64,000 nt of DNA from Burkholderia sp. Bp8963. GTDB lineage: Bacteria; Pseudomonadota; Gammaproteobacteria; Burkholderiales; Burkholderiaceae. Made by a program: the position numbers and the translations under genes. This document shows positions 45,168 through 52,468 of this stretch, one piece after another (position 1 is the stretch's first letter; each line of letters begins with the position of its first letter). The stretch is taken from assembly GCF_003854275.1 (NCBI RefSeq), contig NZ_QTQP01000005.1, positions 124,001 to 188,000 on the forward strand. The letters run 5' to 3'. The notes under the pieces are model-generated. The model was not told the origin of the DNA and made no database searches. It saw nothing but the letters and a program-made list of their open reading frames with translations.

Positions 45168-45920
45168 TCAAAGCCGGTTGCGGATCGCCTGCCCAAGCAG
45201 CGCGCGCGATTCGCTGTTACCCGGATCGATGGCGAGCACCCGGCTCGCGTTCTGCTCGACGCAACCCCATTCGTCGAGCACCGCGCACGAACGTGCCCGT
45301 GCGAGCGCGCGTGCGCTGTCCGGCTCCGCGTGCGTGACGCTGGCCGTCTGCGTGTGCACCGGGCGGCCGACGGTCGGATGCTGTTGCGATGCGACCTCCG
45401 CGCGCATCCGTGCGCTTGCGAAGTCGTGATTCTGCAGTGGGCGATGCACGTCGCCGTACCGCTTTCTGACGGCGGCGTTGGCCAATGCGCGATGCGTATT
45501 GGCCGCATGGGCCGCATTGGCTGCTACGGTGACGGATGGGGAATGGGCAGGTCGTGCATGCGTGGCGGGCGCCGCCTGGGTGCCGGCGCCAGTCGTGGCC
45601 GCCGGATCGACCTGAACCATCGCCGGCGACACGGTTTGGGCTTTCGGCGCGGCCTGCGCGGTGTTCGCGACGGGCTCGACGGCGGGGCTGGCTGCCGCAA
45701 CGGCTGCAGGTTTGCCGGTGCTCGCGGGTGCCGTGGCGACTGCGCCGGATACGACATGCGCGACGTTCGCATGCTCACCGCCGCCTTCTCGCCTGACATG
45801 GGTAAAGACGCCGAAGATCACGGCGAACGCGGCGAAGCTGAGTGCCGCGTTCTTGCCCGGCCCCCATCCCGATTTCGGTCGGCGGGTGGAGTCGGCGTCC
45901 GGTCCATTTTCACTGGTCAT
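45168..45920 (-). CDS. Membrane-anchored Ala/Pro-rich protein in the pga operon
   Basis: 250 residues. A short cytosolic tail, one helix (~26-43, AALSFAAFAVIFGVFTHV), a long low-complexity Ala/Thr/Val/Pro periplasmic linker (~55-155), and a compact C-terminal helical part (~155-250: RALARARSCAVLDEWGCVEQ, RVLAIDPGNSESRALLGQAI) that looks like one or two TPR-type helix pairs with two cysteines. GAGGAG ribosome site. No named family. The TPR-like end next to pgaA suggests contact with the PgaA superhelix (inference). Confidence 0.82.
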   Translation of the reverse strand: MTSENGPDADSTRRPKSGWGPGKNAALSFAAFAVIFGVFTHVRREGGGEHANVAHVVSGAVATAPASTGKPAAVAAASPAVEPVANTAQAAPKAQTVSPAMVQVDPAATTGAGTQAAPATHARPAHSPSVTVAANAAHAANTHRALANAAVRKRYGDVHRPLQNHDFASARMRAEVASQQHPTVGRPVHTQTASVTHAEPDSARALARARSCAVLDEWGCVEQNASRVLAIDPGNSESRALLGQAIRNRL

Positions 45921-45994
45921 GCGTCGCTCCTCGATGTCAGGCCTGGATCGTGGATGACGCAGGGTCACTCACGACAGGCAGCCGAGCAGAAGAC

Positions 45995-46408
45995 TTACCA
46001 CCGCAGTTGCGTATTCAATGCACCTGTTTCGACGATTGCGTACTTCATTTCGCCCTGATACGTCCCTTCGATTCGGTAGCTCGCATCGGGAACGCTGAAC
46101 AGGCACCGCGATCCCGAAGCGTTGAATTCGACGAGGACGCGGCCGTGACGCCTCAACCGCACCTGGACGTTGGCGAGCGGCTGGCCGGTTTGCTCGGATG
46201 TAAATGACACCCCGAGGTTGTACGGCCGCCCGTCGGCCGGGAGTGGCGCGTTCCCGTCGATCCGCGCATCGCCGCAAATGTATGAAATGACATATCGCTG
46301 CGCGCCAGGATCGGGATTGGCCGTTTGAGCGATTGCAGCAGCTGCGCAAAGCATTGAAGCGGCAATGGCTGAAAAGGGAAGCGCATGCTTTTTAAACGAA
46401 GACGACAT
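45995..46408 (-). CDS. Small secreted protein, first gene of the pga operon
   Basis: 137 residues with a Sec signal peptide (FKKHALPFSAIAASMLCAAA, cleavage near AIA-Q). The ~110-residue mature part looks like a beta-sandwich of the transthyretin/carboxypeptidase-regulatory type (TGQPLANVQVRLRRHGRVL, ASGSRCLFSVPDASYRIEGT). Two cysteines (in YICGDARI and RCLFS) could pair. Excellent GGAGGTGG ribosome site. No named family that I can recognise. Probably periplasmic; cotranscription with the PNAG genes is inferred from the 74-bp gap and same strand. Confidence 0.82.
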   Translation of the reverse strand: MSSSFKKHALPFSAIAASMLCAAAAIAQTANPDPGAQRYVISYICGDARIDGNAPLPADGRPYNLGVSFTSEQTGQPLANVQVRLRRHGRVLVEFNASGSRCLFSVPDASYRIEGTYQGEMKYAIVETGALNTQLRW

Positions 46409-46487
46409 GACCACCTCCGTTTGCAGTTGTTGGCAAGCATACATTTGGGCCCGGAAAACGCAAATCCGATTCGCCATTTTGCAACAC

Positions 46488-46515
46488 GTTATATTCGTAC
46501 CTGAAATATCGTGAA
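46488..46515 (-). promoter_or_regulatory. Candidate pga operon promoter
   Basis: On the minus strand TTCACG (46515-46510), 16-bp spacer, TATAAC (46493-46488). The -10 matches five of six, the -35 four of six. It lies 80 bp before the first start codon. Confidence 0.4.
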
Positions 46516-46577
46516 TGAACAATCGTGATTTTCATGGGGGTGGCGGTCGAAACATATTATTTAAACAGGATTGCGCG

Positions 46578-46805
46578 GCAATTAGTGCCGATAATAACGA
46601 CTGACAAATAGATTTTTTCCCGGTGCGCGGATTGTCCGAGCGGCACAGAAGGGTGCAAATATGTGTTTGAGAAGATTTGTCGCGCAATTCGTGCCGGTGG
46701 TAACGACTGAGGAATGGTGGTTTTCTGGTTGGGCTGGATGCCATGTGGCAGTAGCGTCGAGGCAAAATGTGCCAACCTAATAATAATATGCACGTAAATC
46801 GTGCC
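46578..46805 (-). promoter_or_regulatory. Four copies of a GGCA-N5-TGCC motif
   Basis: Read on the minus strand: GGCACTAATTGC (46578-46589), GGCACGAATTGC (46684-46695), GGCACATTTTGC (46762-46773) and GGCACGATTTAC (46794-46805). All are in the same orientation. The first and third complete a GGCA-N5-TGCC dyad. The 46578 and 46684 copies sit in longer similar stretches that share TAACGACTGA. Likely binding sites of one regulator. Confidence 0.65.
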
Positions 46806-46963
46806 GATGCTGGCGCCCGATGAATGCCGGATTTCCGAAATATTCTGTAATGCGGTAAAAGGTGGCGATACAAAATATTGCAGATTTAAATGGGGTTGCG
46901 GTGAATTTCGAGTCGGTGGTTTCGGCTTATGAATGAAGGTTGTTCCGCGATGTGATAAGCGGG

Positions 46964-46982
46964 GGCATTCCCCGGGAATGCC
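46964..46982. promoter_or_regulatory. 19-bp near-perfect palindrome upstream of pga
   Basis: GGCATTCCC-C-GGGAATGCC, two 9-bp arms around one base. No U-tract follows on either strand, so an operator is more likely than a terminator. Confidence 0.6.
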
Positions 46983-47141
46983 AAGTTGCGGTTTTCAGTT
47001 CCGATTTTTTATCGGGCGGATTTTTGTTTCAGGCCTGATGCATTTTGAATGCGCGGATGTTTCATTTCTGATACTGAAAAAGCTTCTGCGGGAATCGGGT
47101 GAATTCCCGATGACGGGATTGAAAAGATGTGGATGACGTTC

Positions 47142-47201
47142 CTCGTCCGGAGGAAATCCGAACGAGCGATCATGCTTACCGGGCGCGCCGCCGCCGCGCC
47201 C
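47142..47201 (-). terminator. Hairpins after the HypT-like LysR gene
   Basis: A perfect 7-bp stem (GGGCGCG 47181-47187 / CGCGCCC 47195-47201) 3 bp past the stop, then a 10-bp stem with one mismatch (47142-47151 / 47157-47166, 5-nt loop). A U-rich stretch comes only later, so they may stabilise or terminate. Confidence 0.45.
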
Positions 47202-47203
47202 CG

Positions 47204-48190
47204 TCATTGACCGCCGCTGGCGGCCCGTCGTGCGATCCGCATCGCCGCTGGCTGCATCTGATCGGGCAGTGCCGCCGCGCTGCGCGGCCGGTTCATGATG
47301 TAGGTCCAGAGCTGTTCGGCCGCGAGCCCGCGTTTGCGCGCGGAGCGGTACAGCCGGATTTCCAGCTCGGTGATCCAGCCGGCCGACCCCGCGCACACGA
47401 GGCTGCCTTCCGCGAGCTCCTTCGCGACGCAGCTTTCCGGCAGCCAGCCGATCCCGTGCCCTGCGACGACCATTCCTTTCAGCGCCTCGGACATGTGCGT
47501 CTCGAAGCAGCGGTGCAGCGCGTACGGCTCGGCCGCGTTCAGCAGCAGCATCTCGACCACGTTGCCGAGGAAGGCGCCCGACGAATAGGCGAGCAGCGGC
47601 AACGGCTCGCCCGGCGTGCCGGGCAGCGCGAACGCGGGCTTGCCGCGCGCGTCGGGCGTGGAAACGGGCAGGATCCGCTCGACGCCGAGGCTCACGAACG
47701 GAAAGTGGTTCGGATCGAGCACGATCGGCAACTGCGGATGGTGATAGCCGAGCAGCAGGTCGCATTCGCCCTCGACGAGTTGCTGCACGCCTTCCGGCAC
47801 GTTCACCGCATTGACGCGCGCGGTCACGTGGCCGACTTCGCCGTTGAGCTGCTTCAGCCATTCGGGGAACAGCGTGAACACGAGCGTGTGCGCGACCGCG
47901 AAGCGCACGACCTGGTCGCTGGCCGCGAACTGGTCGTAGCCGTTCACGAGGTTGCGCGCCGCATACATGCTGCGCAGGATGTCCGCGGCGAGCCCGCGGA
48001 ACATCTGTCCGGCCGGCGTAAGGGCGACCGGCGTGATGCTGCGGTCGACGAGCTTCGCATCGATCCACGTCTCGAGCGCAGCGATGCGCCTGCTGAATGC
48101 CGACTGCGTCAGGTGCCGGTTACGCGCTGCCCGGGAAAAGCTCTTGGTATCCGCGAGGCTCAGGAAATCTTCCAGCCACTTTGCTTCCAT
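47204..48190 (-). CDS. LysR-family regulator, HypT/YjiE-like
   Basis: 328-residue LysR regulator. The opening MEAKWLEDFLSLADTKSFS then RAARNRHLTQSAFSRRIAAL resembles E. coli HypT (YjiE), a hypochlorite-responsive regulator that also begins ETKWLYDFL. Effector-domain features GIGWLPESCVAKELAEG also match. It lies upstream of the pga operon on the same strand, separated by a 795-bp region, so control of pga is possible but unproven. The start codon lacks a clear ribosome site; a longer frame to 48250 exists. Confidence 0.88.
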   Translation of the reverse strand: MEAKWLEDFLSLADTKSFSRAARNRHLTQSAFSRRIAALETWIDAKLVDRSITPVALTPAGQMFRGLAADILRSMYAARNLVNGYDQFAASDQVVRFAVAHTLVFTLFPEWLKQLNGEVGHVTARVNAVNVPEGVQQLVEGECDLLLGYHHPQLPIVLDPNHFPFVSLGVERILPVSTPDARGKPAFALPGTPGEPLPLLAYSSGAFLGNVVEMLLLNAAEPYALHRCFETHMSEALKGMVVAGHGIGWLPESCVAKELAEGSLVCAGSAGWITELEIRLYRSARKRGLAAEQLWTYIMNRPRSAAALPDQMQPAAMRIARRAASGGQ

Positions 48191-48979
48191 ATCGATCGTC
48201 GTCTTGTGTAGTCGGGCGCGTGTTTGTGCCAGGGTGCCATTTCGCGGCACGAACTTTCTAGCGTACCGCGCCTCGCGCCGCGCATGCCGATGTTTTTTTT
48301 CGATCGGTGTCAGTCGAAATATGCATGAGCGTTGTCGCGGTAAATACGGCTGCTTAACGTTCGAGTGCCGGACACGGCTAACCGGTTAGTTCAGCGCGTC
48401 GGAACGCGCCGGCTGGCCGTGCACGGTACTTCCCCCCGGGCCGGCCGCGCGGTGCGCGTGCCGGTCCGCCTTCTTGCCGACTCCGCGCAGCGCGACCGGG
48501 CACCGGGCCGTCCGGTCGCGCTGCCGTGCGTGGCGGCACGCATGCCGCGCTGCGGCAGTCGGGCGCGGCACATCGCGCCGTGGCGGCAGTATGGGCTCGC
48601 CGTGCTCCGCGATGGTGCGGGCGCATATCGGATGCGCGTCGAATGCGTGTCGGATATGCGTCGGATGCGGCGGCGCATCACCGCGTATCGCGGCACGCGG
48701 GGCGACGGGCGCGCCGATCGCGAATGCTGCACTGCAGATTGCACATTCGTGACACGCGGGAGAACTATGTTCGACATGCGCGGCGCAACATCGGTGCATG
48801 AACGCGGCGCACCGATGCCGCGAATCGCGTCGCGCGTTGCACTGCCGTGGTGCGGCATGCCGCGGCAGCGGCGAAATGGGGGAAATAAATGGGGGGAAAT
48901 ACAAGGCACGGTCCTTGCTCAGCAGTGGTTACGCCGGTCCGGCATGCGCAATGCCGGGAAAACGATGGAGAACAAATCG
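48191..48979. other. GC-rich intergenic region before the ATP-grasp cluster
   Basis: About 790 bp. I see no supported gene, although open frames cross it on both strands (arginine- and cysteine-rich, shadow-like). It holds four 11-bp tandem repeats and a GCGGCATGCCGC palindrome (48852-48863). It must contain promoters for the divergent LysR gene and the cluster. Confidence 0.5.
48629..48672. repeat. 11-bp x4 tandem repeat
   Basis: CGGATGCGCGT, CGAATGCGTGT, CGGATATGCGT, CGGATGCGGCG in direct succession (48629, 48640, 48651, 48662). The period of 11 bp places each unit about one helical turn from the next. Confidence 0.75.
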
Positions 48980-50395
48980 ATGAAGCCATTCGATGAAATG
49001 CTGCAATCCGGCGACATGGTCAGGGCGCCTTACGCGCGCCTGAAGCAGTGGCTCGACACGCAGAACCCCGCGAGCCTCGCCCAGAAGGCCCGTGACGCGG
49101 AGAACGTATTCCGCAAGACGGGCATCACGTTCGCCGTCTACGGCGATTCGGAAGCCGCCGAGCGGCTGATTCCGTTCGACATCGTGCCGCGCATCCTCTC
49201 CGGGCGGGAGTGGAGCCGGCTGTCGCTCGGCATCGAGCAGCGCGTGATGGCGCTCAATGCGTTCCTCGACGACATCTATCACCGCCAGGAAATCGTGCGC
49301 GCCGGGATCGTCCCGAAGCACCTGATCACGCACAACGACGCGTTCCTGCCGGAGATGATCGACTTCCGGCCGCCCGGAAACGTTTACACGCACATCATCG
49401 GCGTCGACATCGTGCGCACCGGCGAGAACCAGTTCTACGTGCTGGAGGACAACGCGCGCACGCCGTCCGGCGTGTCGTACATGCTGGAAAACCGCGAGAC
49501 GATGATGCAGCTCTTTCCCGAGCTGTTCCAGCAGGTCAAGGTGCGGCCGGTCGAGACCTATCCGCAGATGCTGCGCCAGTCGCTCGCGGCCGTCTGCCCG
49601 CCGGGCGGCAACGCCGACAACCCGACCGTCGCCGTGCTGACGCCCGGCATCCACAACTCCGCGTACTACGAACATTCGTTCCTCGCCGACCAGATGGGCG
49701 TGCATCTCGTCGAGGGCAGCGACCTGCAGGTGATCGACGGCCGCGTCGCGATGCGCACGACCGAAGGCTTCCGGGCGATCGACGTGCTGTACCGCCGCGT
49801 GGACGACGCATTCCTCGACCCGCTGACGTTCCGGCCCGACTCGGTGCTCGGCGTCGCGGGGATCATGGACGTCTATCGCGCGGGCAACATCACGATCGCG
49901 AACGCGCCCGGCACCGGCATCGCCGACGACAAGGCGATCTACTCGTACATGCCGGAGATCGTCGAGTTCTACACGGGCCGCAAGGCGCTGCTCGAGAACG
50001 TGCCGACCTGGCGCTGCGGCGATGCGGACAGCCTGAAGTACGTGCTCGAGCATCTCGACGAGCTGGTCGTGAAGGAGGTGCACGGCTCGGGCGGCTACGG
50101 GATGCTGGTCGGGCCGTGCGCGTCGAAGGCCGAGATCGACGCGTTCGCCGCGAAGCTGCGCGCGCGCCCGGCGAACTACATCGCGCAGCCGACGCTGGCG
50201 CTGTCCACGACGCCGATCCTGACCGAGGCCGGCCTCGCGCCGCGCCACGTCGACCTGCGGCCGTTCGTGCTGGTGTCGGACCGCATCCGGATTACGCCGG
50301 GCGGCCTGACGCGGGTCGCGCTGAAGGAGGGTTCGCTCGTTGTCAACTCGAGCCAGGGCGGCGGCACCAAGGACACCTGGGTGCTGGCCGACTGA
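48980..50395 (+). CDS. Circularly permuted ATP-grasp type 2 protein
   Basis: 471-residue protein of the circularly permuted ATP-grasp family, predicted peptide/amide ligase. Visible blocks: IVPRILSGREWSRLSLGIEQ, IGVDIVRTGENQFYVLEDNA, RTPSGVSYMLENR, VDVLYRRVDDAFLDPL-type acidic site (RRVDDAFLDPLTFRPDS) and VVKEVHGSGGYGML (nucleotide Lys and Gly loop). Iyer, Aravind and colleagues linked such proteins with alpha-E and transglutaminase genes as a peptide-synthesis or modification system (established association, unproven function). GGAGA ribosome site supports this ATG; MENKS lies 15 bp up. First of six cluster genes. Confidence 0.92.
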   Translation: MKPFDEMLQSGDMVRAPYARLKQWLDTQNPASLAQKARDAENVFRKTGITFAVYGDSEAAERLIPFDIVPRILSGREWSRLSLGIEQRVMALNAFLDDIYHRQEIVRAGIVPKHLITHNDAFLPEMIDFRPPGNVYTHIIGVDIVRTGENQFYVLEDNARTPSGVSYMLENRETMMQLFPELFQQVKVRPVETYPQMLRQSLAAVCPPGGNADNPTVAVLTPGIHNSAYYEHSFLADQMGVHLVEGSDLQVIDGRVAMRTTEGFRAIDVLYRRVDDAFLDPLTFRPDSVLGVAGIMDVYRAGNITIANAPGTGIADDKAIYSYMPEIVEFYTGRKALLENVPTWRCGDADSLKYVLEHLDELVVKEVHGSGGYGMLVGPCASKAEIDAFAAKLRARPANYIAQPTLALSTTPILTEAGLAPRHVDLRPFVLVSDRIRITPGGLTRVALKEGSLVVNSSQGGGTKDTWVLAD

Positions 50396-50462
50396 GCGGA
50401 ACACGGCGACAGCGCGCGCCGGCCATCACGGCGCGCGAACGGAACAACGACGGAGTGGACAG

Positions 50463-51404
50463 ATGCTTCTTGGACGCACTGCGAGCGGTCTCTACTGGAT
50501 GTACCGCTATATCGAGCGCGCGGAGAACACCGCGCGGATCGTCGATGCCGGGCTGCGGATGGCGCTGACGCGCACGTCCGACGCACCGGCGGAATGGTCG
50601 TCGGTGCTCGTCAGTTCGGGCGCGGACGACGCCTACCGGCAGAAATACGACGCGTACGCGGCCGACACCGTGACCGACTACCTGCTGCGCGATCGCGAAA
50701 ACGCGTCGAGCGTGCTGGCGTGCATCGAGGCCGCGCGCTCGAACGCGCGGATGGTGCGCACGGCGCTCACGCGCGAGGCGTGGGAGAGCGTGAACGGCGC
50801 GTGGCTGTCGCTGAAGCGCGTGCTCGCGCAGCCCGTGCCGGAGGGCGACCTGCCGGCCGTGCTCGACCAGGTCAAGCGCGAGACCGCGCTGATCCTCGGC
50901 AGCTTCTACAGCACGATGCTGCGCAACGAGATCTTCGATTTCGCGCAGATCGGCGCATTCGTCGAGCGGGCCGACAACACCGCGCGGATCCTCGACGTGA
51001 AGTACCACCTGCTGCTGCCGTCGGTCACGCACGTCGGCACGATCCTCGACAACTACCAGTGGGAAACGATCCTGCGCTGCGTGGCCGCGCATCGCTCGTA
51101 CCGCTGGGTGTACGACGTGCAGTACAAGCCGCTCAACATCGCCGACTATCTGATCCTGAACGGCCGGATGCCGCGCTCGCTGCGCTATTGCTACGGCCGC
51201 GTCGTGTCGAGCCTCGACCTGCTCGCGAAGGATTACGGCGTCACGCACCCGTGTCACGACACCGCCACGAAGATCCTGCAAATGTTGTCCGACACCAGCG
51301 TCGAACGGATCTTCAAGAATGGCCTGCACGAATTCCTGACCGACTTCATCGGCCGCAACAACAGCTTGGGGCTCGAAATCGCCCAGGCGTACAACTTCGA
51401 CTGA
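50463..51404 (+). CDS. Alpha-E domain protein
   Basis: 313-residue all-helical protein. It begins MLLGRTASGLYWMYRYIERA then ENTARI, the hallmark of the alpha-E family (WLxRYxERAENxAR), which repeats near the middle as FVERADNTARILDVKYH. Always found with circularly permuted ATP-grasp proteins; function unknown, perhaps scaffold or substrate binding. GGAG ribosome site. 67 bp after the ATP-grasp gene. Confidence 0.92.
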   Translation: MLLGRTASGLYWMYRYIERAENTARIVDAGLRMALTRTSDAPAEWSSVLVSSGADDAYRQKYDAYAADTVTDYLLRDRENASSVLACIEAARSNARMVRTALTREAWESVNGAWLSLKRVLAQPVPEGDLPAVLDQVKRETALILGSFYSTMLRNEIFDFAQIGAFVERADNTARILDVKYHLLLPSVTHVGTILDNYQWETILRCVAAHRSYRWVYDVQYKPLNIADYLILNGRMPRSLRYCYGRVVSSLDLLAKDYGVTHPCHDTATKILQMLSDTSVERIFKNGLHEFLTDFIGRNNSLGLEIAQAYNFD

Positions 51405-51412
51405 GACTTGCC

Positions 51413-52387
51413 ATGCGACTCGCCATCCGACACATCTCGCGTTATCAGTTCGACGATCAGGTTACCCACGTGCTGCAGCGGCTGCGGCTGCGCCCGCAAT
51501 CGGGGCCCGGCCAGACGGTGCGTGCATGGCAGGTCACGATCGACGGCGTCGAGCCGACGCTCTCCTACGCTGACGGGCTCGGCAACCGCATCGATCTCGT
51601 GCGGCACGATCGCGGCGCGAAGCCGGAGATCGTGATCGTCGCGGCGGGCGTCGTCGAGACGCAGGACCGCGCGGGGATCCTCGGCCAGGTCGAAGCCTAT
51701 GCGCCGCCGTGGATCTTCGAGCGCGAGACCGAGCTCACGAAAGCGGGCGACACGGTCCGTGCGCTCGCCGACGCGCTGCCGATCGAGCAGCGCAGCCTCG
51801 ACGCGCTGCACTGGCTGATGACCGAAGTGCACGGCCGCATCGCGTATGCGCCGAATGCACCGGACACGCCCGTCGACGCCGAAACCGCGCTGCAGAGCGG
51901 CGAGGGCACGAGCCGCGATCATGCGCATGCGTTCATTGCCGCCGCGCGGGTGCTGAAGATCCCGGCCCGCTACGTGTCCGGCTACGTGCTCGCCGACAGC
52001 GCGATGCAGCGCATCGCCGACGCAAAGCAGCACGGCGGCGGCGCGGACGAGGAGGAAGCCGTCGCGCTGCAAAGCGGCGAACGGATGCAGCAGGCGCTCG
52101 CCGCGTCGCACGCGTCGCAGTCGCAGGGCATGCCGCGGCCGGCGCTCGGCGCGCAGCAGCAGGCGGCCGCGCTGATGCAGCCGCCCGCCGGCCATGCGTG
52201 GGCCGAGGCGTATGTCGACGGGCTCGGCTGGGTCGGCTTCGATCCGTTCATGAACCGCTGCCCGGACGAGCGCTACGTGCGCATCGCGGTCGGCCTCGAC
52301 TATCGCGACGCGCAACCGGTGACGGGCTCCGGCACGAAACCGCTCGGCGTCGACATCAGCGTCGTGCAGTCGCCGGAGTTGGTCTGA
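51413..52387 (+). CDS. Transglutaminase-like protein with Ser replacing the catalytic Cys
   Basis: 324 residues: N-terminal transglutaminase-associated beta domain (MRLAIRHISRYQFDDQVTHV), then a papain-like core. The nucleophile site reads SGEGTSRDHAHAF: Ser167 (AGC) stands where active members have Cys (GxCxDxAH). His261 (AGHAWAEAY) and Asp277 (GFDPF) are kept. A ~50-residue Gln/Ala-rich insert (~200-257) separates the halves. It is thus probably inactive as a thiol enzyme, or a serine variant (inference). Starts 8 bp after the alpha-E stop. Confidence 0.9.
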   Translation: MRLAIRHISRYQFDDQVTHVLQRLRLRPQSGPGQTVRAWQVTIDGVEPTLSYADGLGNRIDLVRHDRGAKPEIVIVAAGVVETQDRAGILGQVEAYAPPWIFERETELTKAGDTVRALADALPIEQRSLDALHWLMTEVHGRIAYAPNAPDTPVDAETALQSGEGTSRDHAHAFIAAARVLKIPARYVSGYVLADSAMQRIADAKQHGGGADEEEAVALQSGERMQQALAASHASQSQGMPRPALGAQQQAAALMQPPAGHAWAEAYVDGLGWVGFDPFMNRCPDERYVRIAVGLDYRDAQPVTGSGTKPLGVDISVVQSPELV

Positions 52388-52468
52388 CGCACCCCCGCCG
52401 CGCCGCGCGGCCGCGCCCGACCGGGCGCGACCGCCGGCCCGACCCACCCTGAACCGAGCCGTCCAGCC

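Larger units (their letters stand above)
46409..47203. other. Long low-GC regulatory region upstream of the pga operon
   Basis: About 795 bp without a gene. It has markedly lower GC than the flanks. It holds a promoter candidate, four copies of GGCA-N5-TGCC, a 19-bp palindrome, another inverted repeat (ATCGGG-N6-CCCGAT, 47094-47111), and hairpins after the LysR stop. Short open frames on both strands have no ribosome sites. Confidence 0.6.

Noticed and set aside
46578..46805. Sigma-54 promoter reading of the GGCAC...TTGC motifs
   Set aside because: Spacing is GG-N8-GC with TTGC, not the required GG-N10-GC, and four copies in a row are not expected of a promoter.
46532..46873. Minus-strand open frames (78-113 codons) upstream of the pga operon
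   Set aside because: Overlap the repeated regulatory motifs, low GC, no start signal.
48365..48979. N-terminal extension of the first ATP-grasp protein by ~200 codons
   Set aside because: Arg/Cys-rich and shadow-like; a good GGAGA ribosome site precedes the conserved MKPF start.
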